Assembly (NCBI GenBank): GCA_002787535.1
Contig: PCXB01000004.1
Span: 1-64,000 of the forward strand
DNA from: Deltaproteobacteria bacterium CG11_big_fil_rev_8_21_14_0_20_45_16
GTDB taxonomy: Bacteria; Bdellovibrionota; UBA2394
DNA: 64,000 bases
Direction of reading: 5' to 3'
Shown: positions 20,655 through 30,685 of the stretch, in pieces
Layout: each line of letters opens with the position of its first letter
How positions within the stretch are numbered: position 1 is the first letter of the stretch
Program-made: the position numbers and the translations under genes
Notes under the pieces: generated by a model
The model's input: only the letters and a program-made list of their open reading frames with translations
What the model was told of the DNA's origin: nothing
Database searches by the model: none

Positions 20655-21419
20655 ATGGTCGAGCAAATTAATGAGACAGCACAACAGTCACTAATCGGAT
20701 ACTTCTTTGCTGGTGGGGTTTTTATGTGGGTAATCCTTGCGATCAGCTTTGTCGCCATGGCAATTGGCCTCGAAAGATATTTTGCCCTTCGACATCGGTT
20801 CTCAATCGATGGCCGCCGACTATTTAACGAGGTCAAAAAGTATATTACCGCCAACGACTGGCGACGAGCTCTCGAAACTTGCCGTCAGTATGCTCACAAG
20901 CCTTTGGCACAAGTTTTAGGCGCCGGACTTAGCCATGCCGACCAACCAGTTGAAGAAATTGAAACCGCGATGGAATCACAAACACTTTACTATGTTCCAC
21001 GAATTAATGATCGACTGAGCTATCTTTCAACTTTGGCAAATATCGCTACACTTGTTGGATTACTTGGGACGATTTCGGGCTTGATTGCCGCCTTCTCGGC
21101 CGTAGGAGGTGTTATCGACGCGGGAATTTCCAAAGAAGAAGCCCTCGCTCAAGGTATCGGGATCGCGATGTATACTACAGCTTTTGGTTTGATCGTTGCG
21201 ATTCCCAGTTTGTTAGCTCATATGTACCTTTCAAACAAAGCTAATCAAATCATCGATGATATCGATCACTATGCGACCTCGCTAAAGCAACTTATTCAGC
21301 GAGTTAAGGCGAAAGGACAGGTTCCTCAAGTGGCCTTAGATTTTTCAACCGACTCTAAAGTGTCTCAAAAATCCGAATCACGAGTTGGTGCCCCTGCAAC
21401 TGACACAGGAACCAATTAA
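20655..21419 (+). CDS. MotA/TolQ/ExbB proton channel family protein (AglR-like)
   Basis: LATLVGLLGTISGLIAAFSAVG ... GIGIAMYTTAFGLIVAIPSLLAHMYL is TolQ/ExbB signature. Confidence 0.93.
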   Translation: MVEQINETAQQSLIGYFFAGGVFMWVILAISFVAMAIGLERYFALRHRFSIDGRRLFNEVKKYITANDWRRALETCRQYAHKPLAQVLGAGLSHADQPVEEIETAMESQTLYYVPRINDRLSYLSTLANIATLVGLLGTISGLIAAFSAVGGVIDAGISKEEALAQGIGIAMYTTAFGLIVAIPSLLAHMYLSNKANQIIDDIDHYATSLKQLIQRVKAKGQVPQVALDFSTDSKVSQKSESRVGAPATDTGTN

Positions 21420-21442
21420 ATAGTTTTTGGAGAAAGAATAAT

Positions 21443-21928
21443 ATGAGTTTTCTTCGCAAAAAACAAAGACGACGAGAAAGCCAGGAACAAGAACTAAATC
21501 TCATTCCGGTTATGAACCTCTTCGTTTGTCTCGTACCTTTTCTGCTCTTGACGGCTGCTTTTGTTAAGCTGGGCGGGGTGGATCTTGAATTGCCTAAGGC
21601 GGCTTCGGGAGAGGCCGTAAAGGAGAACGAAAAATCTAACGAAGTTGATCTTATTGTCCAATTGGATGGTAGTCGCATCATGCTTACTGGCTACGAAAAA
21701 GGCTTCACGAACGAGATTGAAAATCTACGAAGTGAATTCAACGTGGATTCTCCCGAAAAGTTAGCAAAATTTTTAACGGAAGTTAGCCTGGGTAGCCGCA
21801 AGTTAAATGCTTCACTATTTAAAGCTAGTCCTCAAACTCGATTCGAAGATGCCGTAAAAGTTTTGAGTGTATTGCGAAAACACGAGGCCCTTAAGTCAGT
21901 CGTTTTAGCGACGGATAGAGTTAATTAG
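21443..21928 (+). CDS. ExbD/TolR-family biopolymer transport protein (AglQ/AglS-like)
   Basis: ELNLIPVMNLFVCLVPFLLLTAAFVKLGGVDLELPKA single-TM ExbD/TolR N-terminus. Confidence 0.85.
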   Translation: MSFLRKKQRRRESQEQELNLIPVMNLFVCLVPFLLLTAAFVKLGGVDLELPKAASGEAVKENEKSNEVDLIVQLDGSRIMLTGYEKGFTNEIENLRSEFNVDSPEKLAKFLTEVSLGSRKLNASLFKASPQTRFEDAVKVLSVLRKHEALKSVVLATDRVN

Positions 21929-21930
21929 TT

Positions 21931-22398
21931 TTGGGAGCAGCCGTGAAGAAAAAACGTCGACAAAGACCAAAAACAAGCCCACTGATGCTAACTCCCATGG
22001 TCGATATGCTTACGGTAATCTTGATTTTCTTGATCGTTCATTATTCTCCTGAAACGGCCAAGATTAAGAAATCGGCTGACATCAAACTTCCCATGTCAGA
22101 ATTATCACTCAAGAAAGTGCCCCGAATTCAAATCGAAATTAATGACCAACATATTCAATTTAACGGCTTAGCCCTAGACGGTTTAAACCCGTCTGACGCT
22201 CATTCCGCATCATGGAAACCTTTGAGTGAGGCTTTGGCTCGAGGTTCCGTAAAGAAAGACGAGCCAATTTTGATTATGGCCGACAAGAACACATCCTTTG
22301 TGTATGTCGACCGCACCGTTGGACATTTAGCAGCCAACGGATTTTCTGAAGTTTATTTTCTGACCGAACAAGATAAAAAAGCCAAGGAGGGGAATTAA
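21931..22398 (+). CDS. second ExbD/TolR-family protein (AglQ/AglS-like)
   Basis: LMLTPMVDMLTVILIFLIVHYSPE TM with conserved Asp; periplasmic domain. Confidence 0.88.
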   Translation: MGAAVKKKRRQRPKTSPLMLTPMVDMLTVILIFLIVHYSPETAKIKKSADIKLPMSELSLKKVPRIQIEINDQHIQFNGLALDGLNPSDAHSASWKPLSEALARGSVKKDEPILIMADKNTSFVYVDRTVGHLAANGFSEVYFLTEQDKKAKEGN

Positions 22399-22399
22399 A

Positions 22400-22639
22400 A
22401 TGATACCTTTTGTATTTTTTATGATGACAGAAGTAAGCCCTGGCCCTCAAGTAACTGTAGAAAAGGAAGTCGTGTATCAAAAGGAGACCACTATTGACCT
22501 AGAAGGCTCTAAGGTTGAGGGTGAAAACCAACTTCCCCCAGCTTTCTTCGTTACCAAGATGGCAACACCGAAAGCCGAAAGCCTCTTGGCACAACGCTTG
22601 AAGTTTAAACTTAAAGACTACAACGAGCTCGGATTTTAA
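22400..22639 (+). CDS. small hypothetical protein in motility-like operon
   Basis: Strong SD AAGGAGGGG upstream of ATG; adjacent to ExbD gene. Confidence 0.6.
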   Translation: MIPFVFFMMTEVSPGPQVTVEKEVVYQKETTIDLEGSKVEGENQLPPAFFVTKMATPKAESLLAQRLKFKLKDYNELGF

Positions 22640-22657
22640 AGATAAAGGAACCTAGGC

Positions 22658-23944
22658 GTGAATTACTGGAGACTCAAAGTTAAGCGGCCCCTGGAGATCG
22701 AAGAAAACTTCGATCTCAGACAATTTCCGCATATCTTGGCAGGAGACGAGAGTTCCAATCAGATTTGTCTTTATACAACTGATATTCCATCTTCCTTTCC
22801 TCTTTTGAAGATGCGATTTGGCAAACCCGTCATTCGTCTCACCGAGGAGATCTTGCCAAGTTTCAGGGGAAAATTTGTTAAATCAAAAAATTGGAAATCA
22901 AGACTCTATTCAGGCCAAGAATATACACTGGATTCCAACGCCGAATGGAAAATTGGTGATATTGCATTCCGACTTGAATCGGCACAGAACCTTCCCTTGG
23001 CAATCGATCCATCTAACAATGACCCTCTTGAGCGAAAACATGCTATTCAATCCGTTGCGCAATCAGCACTTGCTCATATTTCGATGGTCGTCTTGTTGTT
23101 TTTACTCTCCTTTGCCATCAACACGCTTCGACCCAAAAAAGAAGAGCTGATGGTCGAGAAAATTAGTATTCAAAAAGTAGAAGATCTTTTTAAGAAGAAA
23201 GAAGAGCCCCAGCCTGAAATTATGTTAGCCGAGGATGAACCCCAACTGGCTCAGGCACCAGAAACGGAAAAGGCCAAGAAGTCGGCCTCTCCCAAAAAGG
23301 TCAAGAAGGCTCGCGCTTCTGCGGCGGCAGGTGGCAAAGCTCTCGCCCCCAAGCCTGATGTCTCCAAAATGGGCTTACTTGCCATTCAATCTGCCAGCAC
23401 TTCTTCCGACCGAAGCTTAAGCATCAACAAACCCAAGATCGTTAATACCAGCTCTCAAGTTGCCGAAATGGGTGCCAGCCTGGCCCCTCTTAGTGCGGGC
23501 GTTCGTGCTGGAATGGGAACGCAAGAGGTCGCTAGTCTCGGTGGTTTGTCCGGCGGAAATTATAAAAATGGAGAATTCAGTAATTCCATTAAAGGAAAAT
23601 CGACCCCTTCCATTCAGCTTGTTCGGAAAGAAATTGAAATTCGTGGGGGACTAGACCCCGCTATTATCCAGCAGATTATCGAGGAGCGATTGGCTGAGGT
23701 CCGATACTGCTATGAGAACATCCTTTTGAAGAAAACGAATCTAAGCGGAAAATTGTCAACATCTTGGACAATCTTAGCTGACGGATCGGTCTCCGAAACG
23801 AAGTCAAGCTCCAACGATATTAAGGAAAAAGACCTACATGACTGTGTTCGTCAAAGAATCAATCAATGGAAGTTTCCGAGCCCCAAAGGTGGCGGGGTCG
23901 TACACGTAAAATATCCTTTTGTTTTTAGTTCGTTGGGTAGCTAA
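22658..23944 (+). CDS. AgmX/PglI C-terminal-domain (TonB-like) protein, GltG/GltJ-like
   Basis: Divergent FHA-like N-terminus, one TM (ALAHISMVVLLFLLSFAI), Lys/Ala/Pro-rich linker, C-terminal YCYENILLKKTNLSGKLSTSWTILADGSVSE...CVRQRINQWKFPSPKGGGVVHVKYPFVF. Confidence 0.85.
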   Translation: MNYWRLKVKRPLEIEENFDLRQFPHILAGDESSNQICLYTTDIPSSFPLLKMRFGKPVIRLTEEILPSFRGKFVKSKNWKSRLYSGQEYTLDSNAEWKIGDIAFRLESAQNLPLAIDPSNNDPLERKHAIQSVAQSALAHISMVVLLFLLSFAINTLRPKKEELMVEKISIQKVEDLFKKKEEPQPEIMLAEDEPQLAQAPETEKAKKSASPKKVKKARASAAAGGKALAPKPDVSKMGLLAIQSASTSSDRSLSINKPKIVNTSSQVAEMGASLAPLSAGVRAGMGTQEVASLGGLSGGNYKNGEFSNSIKGKSTPSIQLVRKEIEIRGGLDPAIIQQIIEERLAEVRYCYENILLKKTNLSGKLSTSWTILADGSVSETKSSSNDIKEKDLHDCVRQRINQWKFPSPKGGGVVHVKYPFVFSSLGS

Positions 23945-23953
23945 ACTTGGACT

Positions 23954-24601
23954 ATGAGAAATTTACATTCCTACTTATTGCTGATCCTAGGTGCTTCTTT
24001 GCTTTCAACCTCTCTTCAAGCTCAAGATGAATTCGAGCGCGTCGAGGTCTTAGACCATCCCCGCTTTTCGCTTACCAATCGCCTCGTCATCGATGCCGAT
24101 CTTAGCTTTCTTCCTTTAGATGCCTATTACAAACCCATCCTGGTTGATATTGCAGCATCTTATCAGTTTACTGACTGGTTTTCTTGGGAAGTCGCTCGCC
24201 TCTCGTGGTCTCTCACAAACTATGACACAGGTCTTAATGACGTCATTCAAGCTAAAATCCAAGAAGAAGCCGAAGATCCTACGATTCGTACAACAACGGA
24301 TCAAAGCCTCAAGGACACAACATATAAAGTTTCTTCAACTGGATTTATCAATCTTCTCTATAGTAAAAGCAATTGGTTCAACAACGCTGTTGTTTATCAC
24401 TATTGGCAGGCTGGCGTTGGCTTTGGGATGTACCAGCTAGATTACGAAATGCAACAGACCCTGGACTTAGTCTTGCGAGCCAGATTTTTCTTAAATGAAC
24501 ATTTTATGCTCAATATCCGAGGCGGACATAGCTTTGGCTTCAATAGCAATGCCCCCAAAAATATAAGCTTTCTTTCGCTCGGAGGTGGATTTGCTTTTTA
24601 G
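23954..24601 (+). CDS. outer-membrane beta-barrel domain protein
   Basis: Signal peptide LLSTSLQA|QDEFE; alternating beta pattern ending GGGFAF. Confidence 0.8.
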   Translation: MRNLHSYLLLILGASLLSTSLQAQDEFERVEVLDHPRFSLTNRLVIDADLSFLPLDAYYKPILVDIAASYQFTDWFSWEVARLSWSLTNYDTGLNDVIQAKIQEEAEDPTIRTTTDQSLKDTTYKVSSTGFINLLYSKSNWFNNAVVYHYWQAGVGFGMYQLDYEMQQTLDLVLRARFFLNEHFMLNIRGGHSFGFNSNAPKNISFLSLGGGFAF

Positions 24602-25523
24602 TCTTGGCATTTTACTGATTGCTCAAACATCGGCCGAGACAGCGATTATCAGCAAAGTCCCGGATGATTGGTATCGGTCGACGACCAAGCTTTTTAAATA
24701 TTGTGTTGACGTAAAATTTGAGCATCCGATCTGTCCCCAAATCAATCGCGGAAATTTTGGAGAAATTAATTTTGAGTCTGAGTTTTTTAAAGCTCCCGTG
24801 GGAGGATTAACCTCTAAAACACTTTTTCAAGCTCAGGTTCTTTATGAGGTTAATCGACCCCCTGTGTACTGGTTAGTGGGACTGAATTTGACAGGGCCGA
24901 AACCAGAAAAAATAGATCCTCGTTTGTGGGCGGAAGCTCAATGGCTTTACGCGCGGAGCTTATTCGATCGACATGAATATCAAAAGAGTTTGGAGGTCTT
25001 TGATAAGCTTGTAGATGAAATGAAGGGCCGTGCGCTCTTTCATCAGCAAAGAGCCTGGGCGCAATTCTTTAATCGGCAGTTTGATAAAGCGCTTGGCAGC
25101 ATTGTCTCATCTGAAAGTCCGCTAATTTACGAAGTGGCTTTCTTTGAAAAGTGGTTTTTGCGCGCTCTTATCGAAAAGGAAAACTGCCTATACGGTGACG
25201 CCATTAAAAGCATTACGGAGGGTCGCAAACAGCTAACGGCTCGAAAACCTGATCCGGGGAAACATCCTTGGGTTATTTTGTGCAAACGGGAAGGTCTCGG
25301 CACAACCTGCAGCCGTTTAAGTGCCTGGTACGACCGAGTCTACCAACAAAAATCAAAAAGCTCCCTGGATGATTTGGATTTACTGGAAATTGAACTTAAA
25401 GATCGCTTAACCCCTGGTCAAAAGGAAAAAAGTAGCTCCTCCATTGTATGGCCCTTTGTAGGAGAAAATTGGAAGGATGAGTTGGGCCATTATTCGGTTC
25501 CAATTAAATCGGCATGCTCTTAG
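24585..25523 (+). CDS. hypothetical exported, TPR-like protein
   Basis: Short hydrophobic N-terminus LLFSLGILLIAQ; helical repeat pattern (LWAEAQWLYARSLFDRHEYQKSLEVFDKL); overlaps neighbours by 17 and 10 nt. Confidence 0.7.
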   Translation: MDLLFSLGILLIAQTSAETAIISKVPDDWYRSTTKLFKYCVDVKFEHPICPQINRGNFGEINFESEFFKAPVGGLTSKTLFQAQVLYEVNRPPVYWLVGLNLTGPKPEKIDPRLWAEAQWLYARSLFDRHEYQKSLEVFDKLVDEMKGRALFHQQRAWAQFFNRQFDKALGSIVSSESPLIYEVAFFEKWFLRALIEKENCLYGDAIKSITEGRKQLTARKPDPGKHPWVILCKREGLGTTCSRLSAWYDRVYQQKSKSSLDDLDLLEIELKDRLTPGQKEKSSSSIVWPFVGENWKDELGHYSVPIKSACS

Positions 25524-28318
25524 TACAACGAATAATATTCTATTTTATGGGACTGTTTTTAATGATCGGTGCCGCTTATGCAGCCAATGCTGAGGCGTCT
25601 AAAAAGGATTTTAGACTTCCCAAGAGTACAGTCGACGCAGCAGAGCGTATGCTGAATTCCGAAACGGACCCTAACAAGAAGCTTCAGATCTTGTTGAGAT
25701 GGATAAAAATTAAAGAAGAGTATGAGAAAACTCAGATCTTCGACGGCGATGTAAAGGGAGATAGTAAAGATCTCGAAATGTCCAAGGCCGTAATTATCGC
25801 CAGAATCGAAAGGGAGCTGCCAGATTTATTTCAACGTCAAATAAATGTGGAGCCTCTTTTTAGGGAGTTGGGTTTTCGCTATTATGAGCTTCGCAACTTT
25901 GAGAAGTCAGCCGAGAATTTCCAGAGAATCGAACATAAGAAGCCAGACGATCAGCTCGCTCTTGGAGATGCGTATGTTCAAATGAATAAAATGCCGGAAG
26001 CTTTAAATGCGTACAATGAGGCTGGCCGAGAATATCGAATTAGCAATACCGCAGCCTACAAAAAGGCATGGGCCTATATGAAACTTAATGATTTTGCGGC
26101 AGCACTGCGCGAGTTTGAAATCGCGCTTAAACCCAATCCGGATGCGGGGGCGCAACTTTTGGAAGAAGCTTTTACTGACAGGCTTCGTCCCTATCTGGAG
26201 ACATTCCAGAAATCTAGTTTTGATCAAGAAGAAGCGGATCGACTCAAAAAGTTATCGCGAGGCATTTATGGTGCCGATGCTCAAAAGGCTAAAGACCTAT
26301 ACGTCAAGGGCCTCACGTCATTGGTGCAAGGCTTTACCGATAAATCTCAGATCGAACGTGCTCAAAACGCCTTTTTCTTTATCTCGCAAGAAATACCAGA
26401 CACCTCTACGATCCTTATCTTATCAGCCCCCACCTGGATCAAAGTGTATCGAGGTCGCCTGGAGCATGCGGAAGTGGAAAGAATTATTGATGCTCTTCCG
26501 AAAAATCCCATCGATCCGAACTCCTCTCTAACTCTTCGAGCTGAGCTTCATAATACGGCCGTATTCTACGAGACATTTAAAGACAACGAACCGAAGGAAG
26601 CCAATACGGAAGTTGGCATCGCGGTTCCTATGCTTTCTTCAACCTATGGCAAATATTTTCAGCTATACCCTAAAGACAAGGAAGCCGATGACCTTCGTGC
26701 AAATTATGCTCACATTCTTTTGGAGGAGAATAACGCTAAACTTTGTTTGGATATATTAGCTGATCGATCTGGACAAGATACGGCGGTTGAAAAAATCGCC
26801 TCCAGCCTAGAAGGCAAATGTGAGCTTAAATATTTGGATCAACTTTACACCAAGAAACATGACGACGCGTTCTATGAACGGCTTTCTCGAGCATTGGTTA
26901 CTACCAAAATTTATGAGAGGCCAGACCTCGGATTGCCGCGCGAGCAAATTTTTACCAGCCTTGTCCGAATGTTAATGGGATCTCTCAAGAAAAATTTGGA
27001 ATCTCCAGTTCTAAGAAAATCTCTAAGGGAAGTTAGTGAAGATTTCCCTCTCGATAAGAGTGGAAATCTGTTTATTGAGATTCGGACAACCCTTGCAGAG
27101 CTCAAATTTTCAGACCTCATGGCCGAGAAGTCAAAGTCTTCGGAAAAGGCCCCAAGGTTTTTCGAAATTTATCAGGAGGCACCCGCTGGAACTTCGATCG
27201 CTGAGAAATCGCTCACCAATAGCATTGTGCTTGGCAACAACGAAGAAACCTTAGAACGCTGCGATGTCTTTCAAAATGTCTATGCATTTAATTTTAAGCC
27301 CTCTTCTGGAGTATTTGATCGATGCATTGAAATATCGGAACACTTTTTGAATTTGGAAGCAGAATATCGATATTGGATACCTATTCAAAAAACATTAAAT
27401 CGTGACCAAACTTTACGCTTGGGTCTATTGGAACTTGGCCTTAAGAAATTTTCAGGTCGAGATCGAATCCTTAGTTTAAATGATGAAAAGGCCAATCAGA
27501 TTTTAGAACTATGGGAAGGTGTGGCTCCCAAAAAAGTGAGTATTGATCCTCAATGGCAAAGACTTCATCGAGAAACGCAGGTTTTTCTATCAGAGTTAAA
27601 GAAAATTCGATTTGCTCAAATTCAAAAGGAAGTTCCTCGTAGGGTTAAAGATTTTGAACGAACAGATTTAGCAATCGTTCGCTATTACGAGTCCTCCCCT
27701 GAACCAATTTACATGTCGAGAAGTCTCGCCCTGCGTTCGGAACTTACGATTCGAATGTCAGAGTGGATGAAATCTCTCCCCCTACCAACAGGTTTAGCCG
27801 AGGAAGAACTTAAGCTTTATGAGACTCAAACCCAGCAATTGGTCCAGCCCTGGCTCGATCGTGCTGCCGAAAGAAAGAAGCAATGCGGAGAACTCGCCTT
27901 TAGTCTGACTTCCGAATATCGGCAGGATGAAGCTCCCGACTATTGTCCAGAAGCTACACCCGCCGCTACCTTGCGAGAGTTTTTCAATAAATGGCGCTCA
28001 AGTGTTCAACGCGGGGTGAAGCTTCAAAATATGCTTAAACTCATCCTCCAGAGATCAGAATCGGAAGAGGACTCGATGAAGGCACAATATTTTTTGTTTC
28101 GTGGACTAGAACTATCAAAGACTGATGCTGAGAGTGCCCGAGTACATCAAGCACTCGCCAGATTGACTAAGAAAGATCGCTTTTGGCTTAGCGCTTCAGC
28201 GCTAGATGGCGGTTTAGAAGAGCCAATCCAGTGGCTAAAGTCTGGGGCAGAGGGAAACCCGTTCTTTGGTAGGCTGTATTCTGCGGAAATTAGAGCACTC
28301 CGAGCACGCACCAATTGA
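25514..28318 (+). CDS. tetratricopeptide-repeat protein (GltD/GltE-like candidate)
   Basis: Signal peptide IIFYFMGLFLMIGAAYAANA; TPR repeats LALGDAYVQMNKMPEALNAYNEAG, KKAWAYMKLNDFAAALREFEIALKPNP. Confidence 0.83.
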   Translation: MLLVQRIIFYFMGLFLMIGAAYAANAEASKKDFRLPKSTVDAAERMLNSETDPNKKLQILLRWIKIKEEYEKTQIFDGDVKGDSKDLEMSKAVIIARIERELPDLFQRQINVEPLFRELGFRYYELRNFEKSAENFQRIEHKKPDDQLALGDAYVQMNKMPEALNAYNEAGREYRISNTAAYKKAWAYMKLNDFAAALREFEIALKPNPDAGAQLLEEAFTDRLRPYLETFQKSSFDQEEADRLKKLSRGIYGADAQKAKDLYVKGLTSLVQGFTDKSQIERAQNAFFFISQEIPDTSTILILSAPTWIKVYRGRLEHAEVERIIDALPKNPIDPNSSLTLRAELHNTAVFYETFKDNEPKEANTEVGIAVPMLSSTYGKYFQLYPKDKEADDLRANYAHILLEENNAKLCLDILADRSGQDTAVEKIASSLEGKCELKYLDQLYTKKHDDAFYERLSRALVTTKIYERPDLGLPREQIFTSLVRMLMGSLKKNLESPVLRKSLREVSEDFPLDKSGNLFIEIRTTLAELKFSDLMAEKSKSSEKAPRFFEIYQEAPAGTSIAEKSLTNSIVLGNNEETLERCDVFQNVYAFNFKPSSGVFDRCIEISEHFLNLEAEYRYWIPIQKTLNRDQTLRLGLLELGLKKFSGRDRILSLNDEKANQILELWEGVAPKKVSIDPQWQRLHRETQVFLSELKKIRFAQIQKEVPRRVKDFERTDLAIVRYYESSPEPIYMSRSLALRSELTIRMSEWMKSLPLPTGLAEEELKLYETQTQQLVQPWLDRAAERKKQCGELAFSLTSEYRQDEAPDYCPEATPAATLREFFNKWRSSVQRGVKLQNMLKLILQRSESEEDSMKAQYFLFRGLELSKTDAESARVHQALARLTKKDRFWLSASALDGGLEEPIQWLKSGAEGNPFFGRLYSAEIRALRARTN

Positions 28319-28419
28319 TACTAAGGTGGTAGTGATACTTAAGTATTGGGGTGCTTGCGGTCACGGCAACCTGGGGCTATAGAAGAGTAATTCGGGCCAG
28401 AAAGTGGGCTTGAATTAGT

Positions 28420-29853
28420 ATGAATAAAACCGAACCTATAAAATCTACCGCTTCAATTTGGGAGGCCATTTGGGCTCATAGCTCGGAAGGGCTTTGTGAG
28501 CTGTCGGCAAACTCTAAAATTCTTCGTCGCAATCCGGAGTTTGAAAGCTTATTTGGCAACCTGAATGCAAATGAGATTTTTGGAAATAACCTACCGACTC
28601 TGACCGCGGCGGTTCGAAAATGCATAAAAAATAATGAATTCGCAAAATGGCGAATGAGTCTTCAAGATATCTCCCAGAATGAACGTTTTTTTGATTTTAA
28701 ATTGGTGCCGACCTCTACATCAAACGACAAAACGGCCCTTTTGATTGTTCAACCTCCGGAAATATATTCTGTAACTAAAATGAATAAGATCGGAAAACAT
28801 TCGGTCGATCTTATTTCAATGATTGTTAATCACTTGCCGGTGGTGCTATTTGCAATTGATGAGAATGGAGTGATTACGCTTTCGGAAGGGCCCGGACTAA
28901 AAATCAGGCCAAGCGAAGTAGTGGGCCATTCTGTCTATCAACGCTACAAGGATCGCCCCGATATCTTGGCAGATATCGATTGGGTGTTGCAAAACAAGCG
29001 ACCCCGTTCAAGTATTTTTAGTCTTGAAGATCGAACCTTTCATGTTCGATTTAATCCTTTTTATGAGGGGAAAAATTTTAAGGGCATGGTTGGTGTGGCC
29101 ATGGATATTACGGATCGAATTGCCGCCGAAGCCAGTCGAAACGCTATTAAGGATCGGGTTCTGAAAATGACCGCGCACGATATCCGTGGCTCACTTGCAG
29201 GGGTAATGGCGTTTCTAAAGGATATTGTTGACGGTGATATAATGGAAAATCTAAGTGCCAATCAGCGTCATATTTTTAAAATGATGCAATCCAATTGTGA
29301 ACAGGTTTATTCTTTGACCAATGAAATTGTCCAAGCTCATACTCTGGAACACCAGGAGTTCCGACTTAGCTTACGAAATGTCAAAGTGGTCGAATTCTTT
29401 CTAGATTTATTTGAAAGATCCAAAGCGATCAGTGCCGAGAAGTCAGTGCCGCTAAGAATTCGTATTGAAGAAATCCCCCATGAATACGTCTTTGATCCAG
29501 CCCTGATTGAACGTGCTGTAACTAATTTGATTCGAAACGCGGTTGAGCATAGCAGTACGGGGTCAGCTGTAGAGCTGAAGATTTCTACAGCTGATGAGCA
29601 ACTTCTTGTCTCGGTAAAGGATTATGGCGAAGGCATTGCCGAAGATCAGATCCCCTATTTGTTTGACGAGTTCAAGGCGTTTTCGGGTTCTCAAACGCGC
29701 TCCGATAGATTGAGTCGCGGCCTGGGACTCTATATCGTCCGTAGAATTGTAGATTTGCATAATGGAAATATCTGGCTTGAGTCGAAAAAGGGAGAAGGTT
29801 CGGAATTTTTCCTTAGCCTGCCCTTAGGCTCTGGCGAATATGTCGAAGAATAG
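28420..29853 (+). CDS. PAS-domain sensor histidine kinase
   Basis: H-box MTAHDIRGSLAGVMAF, N-box NLIRNAVEHS, G-boxes DYGEGI and SRGLGLYIV; N-terminal PAS. Confidence 0.93.
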   Translation: MNKTEPIKSTASIWEAIWAHSSEGLCELSANSKILRRNPEFESLFGNLNANEIFGNNLPTLTAAVRKCIKNNEFAKWRMSLQDISQNERFFDFKLVPTSTSNDKTALLIVQPPEIYSVTKMNKIGKHSVDLISMIVNHLPVVLFAIDENGVITLSEGPGLKIRPSEVVGHSVYQRYKDRPDILADIDWVLQNKRPRSSIFSLEDRTFHVRFNPFYEGKNFKGMVGVAMDITDRIAAEASRNAIKDRVLKMTAHDIRGSLAGVMAFLKDIVDGDIMENLSANQRHIFKMMQSNCEQVYSLTNEIVQAHTLEHQEFRLSLRNVKVVEFFLDLFERSKAISAEKSVPLRIRIEEIPHEYVFDPALIERAVTNLIRNAVEHSSTGSAVELKISTADEQLLVSVKDYGEGIAEDQIPYLFDEFKAFSGSQTRSDRLSRGLGLYIVRRIVDLHNGNIWLESKKGEGSEFFLSLPLGSGEYVEE

Positions 29854-29877
29854 ATGGACGCGGACCATCCATTTTAT

Positions 29878-30504
29878 TTATGTGGAATAAATACAACTCA
29901 CCAACTCAGATCTACTCTTGACACCAAATTTATCGAAAATACTCGTAATATGAAACTTCACGGTCTTTTCGGTAACCTCTAAGGCCGAACCAATTTCTTT
30001 GTTCGATAATCCTTTAACCACAAGTCGGCAAACTTCTTGCTCTTTGGAAGTTAGACGATTGAGCTCCATCCACCTTTCTAACATCGAAACCAAAAACTTC
30101 GGTTCCTGCCAAACAGCTTGGATTTGATTTACTAAAGCAACTATTTCAAATGGCTTTTCGAGCAAGCCACAAGCCCCTCGATTGATCGCTTCTTTCGCAA
30201 TTTCTAAATCCGCTCGAGAGGTAATAATAAAAACTGGAATATCGATCTTCAAGCATTCATCTAATAGCTGAAGCCCCTCTTTTTCATCTTTTTGAATGTA
30301 CACATCAGTTACTACGGCGTGCACTGGCGGAAGAGTTGTCGAACCTACTCGAGATTTGGCGGAGTCATAATTATTTGTCCACTCGGCATCCATTCCCTGC
30401 CGCGACAGTCCTGAACCCAACCACTCGCCCATTACGGCGTCATCTTCAAGAATTAAGACGCGCCCGTCCGGTTTTTTAAGTGGTGAAAAAATTTTTCCCG
30501 TCAT
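29878..30504 (-). CDS. LuxR/NarL-type response regulator
   Basis: REC domain (LILEDDAVM...VVTDVY...LLEKPF) and C-terminal HTH LTSKEQEVCRLVVKGLSNKEIGSALEVTEKTVKFHITSIFDKF. Confidence 0.93.
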   Translation of the reverse strand: MTGKIFSPLKKPDGRVLILEDDAVMGEWLGSGLSRQGMDAEWTNNYDSAKSRVGSTTLPPVHAVVTDVYIQKDEKEGLQLLDECLKIDIPVFIITSRADLEIAKEAINRGACGLLEKPFEIVALVNQIQAVWQEPKFLVSMLERWMELNRLTSKEQEVCRLVVKGLSNKEIGSALEVTEKTVKFHITSIFDKFGVKSRSELVSCIYST

Positions 30505-30685
30505 CCCAGCTTCCCGTCTTCCTTCTAGCTTCTAGCACGAACCTTCTATCGTCAGATAAATTAACAACTTTTAGACTAATAACACCTTAGGTAGCCGGAC
30601 AATAGTCACACTAAACTTAAGACACCATGGACCCAGGTCTGTATATATCATTCAACAGTTTCAACTACTTACATAGACCGTTAGC

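Noticed and set aside
23235-23420. Lys/Ala/Pro-rich segment as an independent small basic protein ORF
   Set aside because: It is the low-complexity linker of the AgmX/TonB-like CDS read in another frame.
29840-29878. Possible hairpin between histidine kinase and response regulator genes
   Set aside because: Only about 5 bp stem with a poor T-tract; not supportable as a terminator.
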